Shown one piece after another: positions 23,640-34,142 of a DNA stretch of 64,000 nucleotides. The notes beneath the pieces are model-generated. The model was not told the origin of the DNA. It did no database searches and saw only the letters and a program-made list of their open reading frames with translations. The position numbers and the translations under genes were made by a program. Source of the stretch: Vesta saturnalis (taxonomy: Eukaryota > Arthropoda > Insecta > Coleoptera > Lampyridae); the NCBI GenBank assembly GCA_036346205.1, contig JARFJB010002009.1, positions 5,910,001 to 5,974,000 on the forward strand, written 5' to 3'. Each line of letters begins with the position of its first letter. The stretch's first letter is position 1.

Positions 23640-24005
23640 TAAACGGAAAAGGCCACGTATGTCATTCCCTCCCCAAGGGGAAGGGCGGGCTGCTTGAATT
23701 TACAAAGCTCCTTCATCATGCATTGCCAGCTTACATACATTACGTATATGCATGGTGGGATTAAATATAGCTGTGGTCAGAATAGGATCAGAGTTCTGAG
23801 GGGAAAGTACTACCACAGCATTCATCTAAGTAGCCACATATAGTGTGCGTATACGCAGGGACCATGTCGCTACGTGTGTATGAGGAAAAACCCCTGAAAA
23901 AACCTCATACAGGGCAGACAGTAACGGGAATCGAACTCATTACTTCCCGAATGCTAAGCAGGTCGTCTTCCCACAACTGTACTAGCTCAGTGTACTCAGA
24001 GGGGA
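23640..24005 (-). mobile_element. tRNA-derived SINE
   Basis: On the minus strand the head starts near 24003 with GAGCTAGTACAGTTGTGG (an A box TAGTACAGTTG) and, about 50 bases on, GAGTTCGATTCCCGTTAC (B box). A tRNA-unrelated body follows, with CTCATACACACGTAGCGAC and GCATATACGTAATGTATG. The 3' border near 23640 is a guess. It would be transcribed by RNA polymerase III and moved by a partner non-LTR element. It interrupts TG-rich DNA. Confidence 0.6.
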
Positions 24006-24069
24006 TCATAAGTGAGAAACGGGGAATCAAACACAAATGGATCACATCTGTAATTAATCTTGAAGAATT

Positions 24070-24312
24070 AAACATGTGTGTATGTGCGTGAGTGAGTAAA
24101 TGCGAGTCAGTGTGTACGCGCTCGCGTAAATGCGAGCGTGTATGCATTCGTGTGCATGAGGGTGTATCCGTGAGTACCTAGGTGCCTGTGTGAGTGTGGG
24201 GAGGTATTGTGTGTGTAAGTGCATGTGTTCGTGGTCGTGTGTGAGTCCAACAGTTATAAAGTACGAGTGTCAGAGTGTGCGTGTGTGTCTGTGCGAGTGT
24301 GTGTTTGTAAAG

Positions 24313-24343
<31 letters not shown>

Positions 24344-24465
24344 GGTCCGTGTATCTGTGTGAACGTGTGGCGTGTGCAATTGTATGCGCGTAGGAAAGTG
24401 AACGAGTGTGTGAGAGCGTGAGAGTGCGAATGTGTGCGTCTGTGCGAGTGTGTCCGTGCGATTAG
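24070..24465 (+). repeat. Cryptic TG-rich simple repeat, second block
   Basis: Same character as 22320-23246, with a clean (TG)n run at 24313-24338. It directly precedes a transposase pseudogene. Confidence 0.85.
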
Positions 24466-24475
24466 TGAAATTATG

Positions 24476-25465
24476 ACGTTTTCAAATTTAGAAGCTTTTG
24501 ATATGTTAATGGTTTTTGGAGAATGTACACAAAATTGCAGAGGGGCTGAAAGAATGTATGCGGAAAGATCTTCAACGTGCCCGATAACCCTTCAATCGTT
24601 TTCGGATAGTGGCAGCACGTATTTGCACCGAAGAGCAAGTTTAACTAACAAACAAACGCGGAAATCGAATTATGCGACGTATTGACATAGAGCCTGATTT
24701 TCTCGTTGCAGTAGTTGTTGGCCCACATATTTCAACTAGAGGACTTGCAAGGGATTCTGGAATTAACCAATACTGTGTACGCAGAATTTTCAAAGATCAA
24801 AACTTTCATCCATACCACGTTGATTAAATGAGAATGATTTTCAAGTTCGTCATTTTTTGTAATTGGTTAATAAATAAAGGTCCACACTTTCCTAGAATAG
24901 TTTTATGGACTCACGAAGCTATTTTTAAAAGCACCGGATAAGTAAATATTCACAATGCACATTACTGGTCGCCAACAAATCCTCATTGGCCACAAACTAT
25001 TGACAATCAACATCTTTGTAATGTTAATACGTGGTGTGGTATACTTGAAGGAAATATCACAGGCCCTTATTTTTTCGAAGAAGCTCTAAATGGGTTACGA
25101 TACACCGAGTCTTTAAGTAACGACTTGATTAACTTACTGAAGAATGTCACTCTTTTAACGCAAGCAAGAATGTGGTTTCAGCAAGACGGCTGCCCAACTC
25201 ATTTTTCATTGGTCTCCAGAAAACAATTATTTCCCAACAGATGGATTGGCAGAGGAAGTATAGTGGCGTAGCCGTCCAGATCACCATATTGTACGCTCTT
25301 AGATCTTTTTGCTTTGGAGTCGGATCAAGGATAACAAAAACAACGAGAGATGATATGAAGCTGACAATTCGGAATGCTTGCCATTCATTAAGCATTGAAG
25401 AAGTACTTAGAGTCACTGATAGTGTAACTAAAAGAGCTCAACTGTGTTTAGCAGTAAATTGAATA
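24476..25465 (+). pseudogene. DD41D-like transposase pseudogene
   Basis: N-terminus LMVFGECTQNCRGAERMY (24506-) resembles the 'IYGECN.NA..AAR.Y' opening of the family, followed in another frame by the second helix GLARDSGINQYCVRRIF and HPYHV. The first catalytic site reads WTHEAIF, so aspartate is replaced by histidine. NIHNAHYWSPTNPHWPQT, NTWCGILEGNITGPYFF and WFQQDGCPTHFS (second aspartate) follow. A stop interrupts before PSRSPYCTLLDLF, where the third aspartate survives. Several frameshifts. Confidence 0.75.
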
Positions 25466-25646
25466 CATGTTGAACACTTGTAATATTGTCTAACTCGGTC
25501 AATCCGACCTTTCAACTTTGTTTGTTAAGAATGATTTTCAAATTTAATAATTTTAGCCGTATATTACTTAAAAGGGGTGAGAGTAATAAAATAATTGTTT
25601 CTATAAAACTTTCTGCTTTTTGAACGATCTTTTCAACAACACCATC

Positions 25647-26648
25647 AGTAGTACTGAGGCACTTGCGCCGCCATCTTGGATTTTGACGTCACAAGACTGA
25701 CCACGCGGGGGACTGGATTTTCCACCCTTATTCTTACTCGCTTACGTGTAGGACGTATTTTTTCACCCCTATTTTTACACATCCACGTGTGAGACCGTAT
25801 TTTCAACCCCTGTTGGAATTTTCATCCCTAATTATTTTTTACACACACCCACGTGGGGAACCGCATTTTCCACGCTTATTTTTATACGCTTACGTGAGAG
25901 ACCGTATTTTTTACCCTTATTTTGAGATGGTAATTATTTTTATTAATATAAGATGATGATCTTTAATTATTTTTATTAATTAATTATCCTAGGGAAATTC
26001 TCAATCTGATAGTTTATAAGATGATGATGATCCTTAATTATTTTTATTAATTATTTTTTATTAACTATTTTTTAACCTGAGGGAAATTCTTAATCTGATA
26101 GCTTTAAGATGATGATGATCTTTATTTATTTTTATTAATTAATTATTTTTAGCCTCTGGGAAATGATGTAAAAGATAGTTTATTTAATTTTGTGTTTACT
26201 AGTAACATTTATTAGAACTTGTTTATCAGATATAATTTAAAAAATTGATTAGATAATAATAATCACGTACACATTGACTATACTTTCCTATATTACTTTT
26301 ATTAGCGTGTTTTTCTTAATTACTTGTTTAACTTAAAACATCATGTCCTTGAATTTGTTGGTGTCGGAGATAACAATCAGAAATTAATTTTTTACCTGAC
26401 ACGATTCGTAATGTTGATATAGATAACTGTTTTTTTTTGTTTTACAATGTAATTTGTAATATGCTTCTATTATTATTATAAAACGAATGTCTAATCACCT
26501 TAAAATGTTATTACACTTTTCTTTAATTACCATGCATGTGTGGTCTTTTAACTATGTACGAATTTATAACGACACAACCGATTAAACCTTCTAGCACACA
26601 ACCTTTAACTTATACACGAATTAACAACGACCTCCACTAGTTTATAAC
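25647..26648 (+). repeat. Left ~1-kb terminal inverted repeat with internal tandem arrays
   Basis: Near the tip are five units with a core like CCACGTGTGAGACCGTATTT (starts near 25701, 25743, 25783, 25849, 25890), mostly 40-42 bp apart. Next come three copies of a 75-90 bp unit holding GATGATGATCTTTAATTATT and GGGAAATTCTTAATCTGATA (about 25950-26180). The arm ends at GTTTATAAC near 26648. Confidence 0.85.
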
Positions 26649-28313
26649 ACTATTGCTTGGTACGGCATTTTATTTACCTCGAACTCATATAAAGTTAATT
26701 AACGCTTCATTTAATGGAGCTATCAGCTATTCTATTGCCAATGTTATTAAATACGTCAGTAGTATTTCCAAATGTTTATCTAGTGCGTGATAATGACATA
26801 TCAATTAAAAGACAACGCCTTGATATTAAAAGATATTAACTTTTGATTTTGAAAACTTAATTATGAGGATCATTCAGACAGAATAGACTTTTAAATTATT
26901 TCCATAAATCTGAAATATAACTAAAAAGTGTATTTAAAATTACTATCAGACTCTTGTAATAAATTGATGTAAATAAAAAGGTCTTAGATTTTAAGTGTAT
27001 TTTCTACATTTAATTAAAATTATTTAATGAAGTTAAACGATTGGTCTAGTTTAACAATAGTTTATACCGTAATGAATAAATGAAACTTAGCTAAAATAAA
27101 AACGTTATTAAAATTATTACATTTTTTAATGCCAATTTTGCTTAATGTACAAATTATGTATTACCTAAATTCACCTTCAGGTCATTCGAAGATAAAGATC
27201 ATCTTATTTTACCTTGAGAAACAAGTTGGCCTATTAATTGCTTAGTTAGCCTTGAAATTATGAAACTTATTTTACAACAGCATACTTATTCTACCTTAGA
27301 AAATTGTTAACTATAGAAACAAGTGGCCTTGAAGTAGAAGTCAAATTTTAAGATAGCCTTGAAGTTAACTGGCCTTGCAAAACCATTATCAATTTTGCAT
27401 GGTTTAGTTAATTTAGCTCTTTGAAGAGCATCATGCCGCTATGGAATCTTTAACTGTTAACCAAATTTTGAGATTATTTAGTGCTGGTGATTAACCGATG
27501 AAGCTAAAAACGCATACAATATCATCACTTATAAAATGTTGTCGAAAATGACACTATCGATTCGATAAATGTTTATAATTATGGCGGCTGTTAAACGACC
27601 TGGTGAATGAATATATGTTGTTTTGCATGAGATTTTTGAATGAGAAGTCTCAGGTATTTTTAAGAAAAGCTATACACATCTCATAAGATCAAACGAGATT
27701 TGAGATGCAATCACCTCATCGTCTTCACCTTGAACGATATATTGTAACAACCTATAAAAGTAGCTAATAATCCTAATAGTTTATCAGACATTATTACATG
27801 GACACGAGGTTAGCCCTAAATTAACTGGTTTCAAAGGCTCTGGAAATGCTGCACACGCTTCAAATCTTTCAGCTCGTTCGCAGAAGTTGTACCGTATTCA
27901 CTTTCTTCAATTTTTATCTGCATTCTGTTTGCGAGCAATTACAGAATCTTCATACTGTGATACGTGTAGCAGCAAAACACATTAGCTAGTTAGTTTCACC
28001 TCTATATTACTTTACATGCAAGCCTGATCTTATCATAAATAAATACATCTGTCAAAAAGCTAATTAAACATAATCTCCACAGACTGAGTATGAAGCAACG
28101 TTTCCAATTATAGCTTTTAGTCAACACAATAGTGCCTACAACTACATACAATCGACTGCAGCACGCTCACGTACACGCACGCACGCAAGGCTCCGCACAC
28201 GCCGCATCGCTCGCATTCTAATGCACTCGCACGTACGCACGCATACGTACGCACGCTCGCACGCTTGCACGCCGCCTTATTCGTCACGCACGCTTACGAC
28301 GCACGTACACAGC

Positions 28314-28347
<34 letters not shown>

Positions 28348-29177
28348 CTTAACACACACCACGCACGCACGCACACACACACGGACGCGAAAACACGCAA
28401 ACGCGAAAACACACTAACACAAAAACAGCAAACACGCTAACACAAAAACACACAAACGAAAACAGGCTAAACAAAATCCAAATCGAAAGTTAGAAATGCG
28501 AAAATACGTAAATACGAAAACACGCAAATACGAAAACACAAACGAAAACACGCCAACAAAAACACAAACGAAAACACGCTAAAGCGAAAAATCTTGTAAA
28601 CATGCAAACATGAATCAAGACGGTGGAGCACCTGTAGGAAAAAACAAGTTTATTAACAAAATTGAAGGAAAGCTTAACGTTTGAAAATATATTATTATTA
28701 TGTATAAACAACAATACATCATTATTATTTAATAACATGCTTTATCGGTTTTCTTCAATCTTCTTGAACCGTGATTCGTCGTCATCATCATCATGATTTT
28801 GAGATTTGCCCTTCCCCCTACCTCATCGCTCTTCTTTCTTTCTGTGAACCATCACCATCATCTTGGATGTGAGATACATTCAGCTCAACCACGTCATCGC
28901 TTTCATCATTATCTTGAACGGTTATGTTGTAATAGTTTATTAACAAGTCAGTAAAATCTCTAATGTCCGCTGACGTTGGTTCATAAACAGGAGAATACAT
29001 TATAGTAATGCTCACTCGATGACAGTTACACTTTAAAGAGCGAAATACACGAGAAACGAGAACGCAGCTAGCCTTGGGTCTTGTGCGCAAGCGTGCTCGT
29101 CAATGTTTGGGTAGAATCGGTTATCTTCGGGGGATGTCTGAAGTATTGACCAAACCACACTCTAACATAGCCCCTAG
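26649..29177. other. Interior of the 4.6-kb element
   Basis: AT-rich, no long frame. A CA/CG-rich simple-repeat tract lies at 28160-28600 (ACGCACGCACGC, CACACA, then AACACG/AAAACACGC units). The minus frame 29090-28818 (90 aa; from an internal Met it reads MYSPVYEPTSADIRDFTDLL with an acidic C-terminal half) is the only mildly protein-like frame and has no recognised relative. Confidence 0.5.
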
Positions 29178-30255
29178 GTTATAAACTAGTGGAGGTCATT
29201 ATTAATTCGTGTATAAGTTGAAGGTTGTAGGTAGAAGGTCGTCTTAATCGGGTTGTGTCGTTATAAATTGGTACATAGTTAGAAGACCACTACATGCATG
29301 GTAATTAAAGAAAAAGTGTAATAACATTTTAAGGTGATTAGACATTCGTTTTATAATAATAATAAAAGCATATTACAAATTACATTGTAAAACACAAAAA
29401 AAAACAGTTATCTATATCAGCATTACGAATCGTGTCAGGTAAAAAATTAATTTCTGATTGTTATCTCCGACACCAACAAATTCAAGAACATGATCGATAT
29501 GTTTTAAGTTAAACAAGTAATTAAGAACAACACGCTAATAAAAGTAATACAGTCAATGTGTACGTGATTATTATTATCTAATCAATTCTTTCAATTATCT
29601 CTGATAAACAAGTTCTAATAAATGTTAATAGTAAATACAAAATTAAATAAACTATCTTTTACATCATTTCCCAGAGGCTACAAATAATTAATTAATAAAA
29701 ATAGATAAAGATCATCATCATCTTAAAGCCATCAGATTAAGAATTTCCCTCATGTTAAAAATAATTAATTAATAAAAATAATTAAATATCATCATCATCT
29801 TAAAAGCTATCAGATTAAGAATTTCCCTAGGATAAAAAATAATTAATAAAAAATAATTAATAGAAATAATTAAAGATCATCATCATCTTATAAACTATCA
29901 GATTAAGAATTTCCCTAGGATAATTAATTAATAAAAATAATTAAAGATCATCATCTTATATTAATAAAATAATTAAAAGATCACCATCTCAAAATAAGGG
30001 TAAAAATACGGTCTCTCGTAAGCGTATAAAATAAGCGTGAAAATGCGGTCCCCATGGTGTGTGTAAAAATAATTAGGGATGAAAATTCCAACAGGGTTGA
30101 AAATACGGTCTCACACGTGGATGTGTAAAAATAGGGGTGAAAAATACGTCCTACACGTAAGCGAGTAAAAATAAGCGTGGAAAATCCGGTCCCCCACGTG
30201 GGCAGTCTTGTGACGTCAAAATCCAAGATGGCGGCGCAAGTGCCTCAGTACTACT
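29178..30255 (-). repeat. Right ~1-kb terminal inverted repeat
   Basis: Reverse complement of 25647-26648 with small indels, mainly in the TTAATTAATAAAAATAATT-rich units. It ends CCTCAGTACTACT at 30255, followed by the ACCATC duplication. Confidence 0.85.
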
Positions 30256-30261
30256 ACCATC

Positions 30262-31353
30262 TACGACATATGATGCCACTTGGAAAAAACTACTCAGGAT
30301 GCTGATTTTTCCGAGAAATAATGTCACCATTCAATTCTTTATTATGGGGTTTATAATAATTTTTTTTAAACCAACTCTCTACGACTTACAGTTCTTTAAA
30401 AAATTACTGATACGGGTGGTCTCATTCACCCGGTATACATTCATAATTATTATTTTGATATTGTTTCATTTTAAGAAGAACTAAGGACCTTATTATCTTT
30501 TACAATTACAAAATTAAATTTTAATAATTTTGTAATTGTAAAACATGTAATGTAAATTTAAAGTACAATATGTAGAATTGTCCATATTTGCAGCAATTTC
30601 AAAACATTTAACTATATAAATTGATTGCCAAACACATATTGTATAAATACTTCATTTGTTTCTCAATCAGTATTTGTTTCCATGAGTCTTATTAAAATTT
30701 GGCACTTGAAACTAGCTGCCACAAGCACTAAATTCCTAAACCTTTTAATCCTTCAATCGCAGAATAAAAGACGACCAAAAGTAAAAATCTAAATATTTCA
30801 TTATTTAACTCACAAAAGAAGAACACGTTCCATAACAATCCACTTACATTCTGCACGTAATAAACGTCGCTAACATATTTTCGTTAAAGGTACAAAATAA
30901 ACCAAAAATGCATGATATTTACCGTAAAACCACAGAACACTAAAAAATTCAACAACCAGCAGCATGAAAATTGAGAGCTGCACTTTATTAGGGTTTACAG
31001 TGTAACATTATCGAACGTAAAAAAGAAAAGATGATTAAATTGACCGGTAAAGCTTGTAACTTCAAAGAAACGCCCGTATAAGGCAAATCTTTGTCAAATT
31101 AACCGTAATAGATTAAAATACTTAATGAAGCAGTTTAACATAATTATTGATGCGTTTAGTGTACGGGATTTGCAATAACAGAACAAATTCTTCTTGAACT
31201 CGCTCAACTAAACCAAATTGTCGCAATAACGAACTTCTTTTCATCTAAATTCATTAAAGCGTATTTTACGACAATTTTGCTGTTTTAAATTACTTTTTTG
31301 TTTGCTCATTTTTTTATCCCAAATGCATAAACATTTTGCAATATATATGATTA
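30262..31353. other. Non-coding interval
   Basis: AT-rich; no gene recognised. A local inverted repeat (TTTTACAATTACAAAATT / AATTTTGTAATTGTAAAA, 30498-30543) can form a hairpin. Confidence 0.5.
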
Positions 31354-31359
31354 TATATA

Positions 31360-31416
<57 letters not shown>
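31354..31416. repeat. (TA)n tract at the left end of a DD41D element
   Basis: About 60 bp of TA ending at 31416, directly against the terminus CGGGGTGTCC. Confidence 0.95.
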
Positions 31417-31417
<1 letters not shown>

Positions 31418-33997
31418 GGGGTGTCCAGTTTAAGATGAAATGCATGGGGATATTTGAAACCGTTAGAGATACGATGATGGTTAAATGGAGAAAAGTTGCG
31501 TCATTATATGCCCAAGAAGTAACCATGGTTACATGTCAAAAATCCTTCCATTTATTAGACACAGGGTGATAACTGAAAATATGCGTTTTCTAAAATCGCT
31601 ATATCTTGTTTCTTGCAAGAGATACATCCACGATTTTTGCAGGATGGGGTAACAGGTAGCGAGGATTTCAAAATGATTTTGAAAAATCTAGGCCTACTAG
31701 ATTTTGAGATAATGCACGCAACTTTCGATTTTCTTATGGACGCCATATTGGATTTTTGCATTTTGAATTCTTCATAAAAATGCTTTTCAACCATATATCA
31801 TATGTTTATAATCTGCCAATGAGAAAGTGTCAAATTACACAATTAAATTTATATCAAAGCAACCTTGACATATTATGTATTTTAATTAAATGAAAATTAA
31901 ACTAACTATTGAGAACAATATTATTGATTATTAACATAAATCATAATAATAAAAGTGACAAAAAACAACAAAACATAACATTTAATATTATACTGAATTT
32001 TACTATTAATTAATCAAATGCTCGAATAAACCTTCATTCTCCTGCAAACACCATCTGCATCGAGTTAGCACTGCATCACAAGAGTTCCTTATCATCTCGC
32101 ATTTTTGAATTCTTCATAAAAAATGCTTTTCAACCATATATCAGATGTTTATAATCTGCCAATGAGAAAGTGTCAAATTACACAATTAAATTTATATCAA
32201 ACTAGGCCTTTGCCAATCAACCATCTATTCAATTATTGCAAGAGAATAGTAGGCGCTGACACCTCTGACATGTTTATAAGCAATTGAATTACCATAGTTA
32301 GTTACGGTTGTACAAACGTCATTTAATTTTGACGTTCTGTTATAGCCAAAAATGAACTCGTTTTCAAATAGTGAAAAATACGATATGTTAGAATGTTTCA
32401 TTCTCTGTAGGAGAAATAGTGACAGAGCTGTGGGATGTATTTTCATAATTATCCTGAGAGACGCCAACCAGGAAGAAGCATGTTTAGCCGCATACGTGAC
32501 AATTTAATAAATCATGGTAGTTTCATTAAGGTAAAGAGAAACAGAAATAGTAACGAAAACAATGAAAATCTTGTATTACAAGCTGTAGTTGAAAATGCCC
32601 GCTCATCCTTACGTGAAATTGAAAGCAACGTAGGAGTTGCCCGATCAACAGCGGAGTAATATTGAAACGTAATAAATACCATCCTTATCGTGAAAGACCG
32701 GTCCAAGGGCTGCGAGAAGGGATCATGTAAGAAAGATGGAATTTAGTCAATGGTTTATCCAACGATGTAATGAAAATCCAGACTTTACCAAGAATATTTT
32801 GTGGTCTGATGAGAGCAGATTCACAAATTGTGGCCTATTTAATAGGAAAATACCCACTATTGGTCGGACCAAAATCCGCATTTATACCGTGAAACGCGGC
32901 AACAGGTGAAGTGGGGATTTAATGTCTGGTTAGGTATTGTTGGTACCCATATTATTGGCCCTTTTTTTATCACGAGAACTTGACCTCTGCTACCTATCTA
33001 AACCTGTTGCAAACTCAAATAGCGGAAAGGATAATGGAGCTCCTCTTGCTACAGTAAAAATATGATTTTCCAACAGGATGGGGCTCCTGCACATAGTGCC
33101 CATATTATTACAGATTTCTAAATATGGAATATCCTAATGGATGATAGGAAACCAGGGACCAATAAGATGGCCGGCCAGAGCTCCTGATCTCTCTCCCATT
33201 GATTTCTTGTGTGGGCTATTTAAAAACGAAGTTTATTCAAAGTCGTATAACAATGAGGACGAATTACGTGATGCAGTTATCGAAGCTGTTAATAAAATTA
33301 CCCCGGAGATGATAAGGAACTCTTGTGATGCAGTGCTAACTCGATGCAGATGGTGTTTGCAGGAGAATGGAGGTTTATTCGAGCATTTGATTAATTAATA
33401 GTAAAATTCAGTATAATATTAAATTTTATTTTTGTTGTTTTTGTCACTTTTATTATTATGATTTATGTTAATAATCAATAATATTGTTCTCAATAGTTAG
33501 TTTAATTTGTAGATTAATTTTCATTTAATTAAAATACATAATATGTCAAGGTTGCTTTGATATAAATTTAATTGTGTAATTTGACACTTTCTCATTGGCA
33601 GATTATAAACATATGATATATGGTTGAAAAGCATTTTTATGAAGAATTCAAAATGCAAAAATCCAATATGGCGTCCATAAGAAAATCGAAAGTTGCGTGC
33701 ATTATCTCAAAATCTAGTAGGCCTAGATTTTTTCAAAATCATTTTGAAATCCTCGCTACCTGTTACCCCATCCTGCAAAAATCGTGATGTATCTCTTGCA
33801 AGAAACAAGATATAGCGATTTTAGAAAACGCATATTTTCAGTTATCACCCTGTGTCTAATAAATGGAAGGGATTTTTGACATGTAACCATGGTTACTTCT
33901 TGGGCATATAATGACGCAACTTTTTCTCCATCTCCATCTTCGTATCTCTAACGGTTTCCAATATCCCCATGCATTTCATCTTAAACTGGACACCCTG
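31417..33997 (+). mobile_element. DD41D element with long arms reaching into its own gene
   Basis: Ends CGGGGTGTCCAGTTTAAG and CTTAAACTGGACACCCTG abut TA repeats. The arms, 31417-32098 and 33305-33997, are about 690 bp. The right arm includes the last ~30 codons of the transposase, so the left arm carries an antisense copy of them (32010-32098). A 110-bp stretch of the left arm (31755-31860) is repeated in direct orientation at 32100-32205. TA target choice is typical of Tc1/mariner. Confidence 0.8.
32390..33398 (+). pseudogene. DD41D transposase, frameshifted, catalytic triad present
   Basis: YFHNYPERRQPGRSMFSRIR (32438-) is the first DNA-binding region and NENNENLVLQAVVENARSSL with REIESNVGVARST the second. 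The first aspartate is in WSDESRFTNCG (about 32800), the second in IFQQDGAPAHSAH (about 33070) and the third in ARAPDLSPIDFL (about 33175-33210). The C-terminus ends TRCRWCLQENGGLFEHLIN. At least three frameshifts or stops (near 32660, 32820, 33120) break it. Confidence 0.75.
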
Positions 33998-34086
33998 TAT
34001 ATATATATATATATTACAAGGTTGTTAATCGTGGCTGATTAAGTTAAAAACAACCTTGGCTGCTACCCACTAAATTTTTCTATTTT

Positions 34087-34140
<54 letters not shown>
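33998..34140. repeat. Two (TA)n tracts around a 75-bp hairpin-containing spacer
   Basis: TA runs at 33998-34013 and 34090-34140. Between them CAAGGTTGTTAATCG and AAAAACAACCTTG form a roughly 10-bp stem. The right tract abuts the next element. Confidence 0.8.

Positions 34141-34142
<2 letters not shown>

Larger units (their letters stand above)
25647..30255. mobile_element. 4.6-kb element with ~1-kb terminal inverted repeats and 6-bp target duplication
   Basis: The ends read AGTAGTACTGAGGCACTTGC and its exact reverse complement. Directly outside, ACCATC occurs at 25641-25646 and at 30256-30261. The arms are about 1000 bp (25647-26648) and 1080 bp (29178-30255) and match closely throughout. 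A 6-bp duplication, very long arms and a 5'-AG start are features of Polinton/Maverick elements. IS3EU or Dada are alternatives with similar duplication length. The 2.5-kb interior has no polymerase, integrase, protease or capsid-type frame, so this would be a non-autonomous deletion form. Class assignment is inference; the element borders are seen directly. Confidence 0.75.

Noticed and set aside
28160..28600. Regular short repeats considered as a CRISPR-like array
   Set aside because: Units are simple CA/CG/AAAC runs without constant repeats and unique spacers, and the window is eukaryotic.
28490..28738. 82-codon Phe/Cys-rich minus frame
   Set aside because: Its C-terminal half is a translation of CACG/AAAACACG repeats.
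25647..30255. Idea of an integrated parvovirus-like genome because of ~5-kb size and terminal repeats
   Set aside because: No replication or capsid-type frame is present and the arms are twice the usual length with a precise 6-bp duplication.
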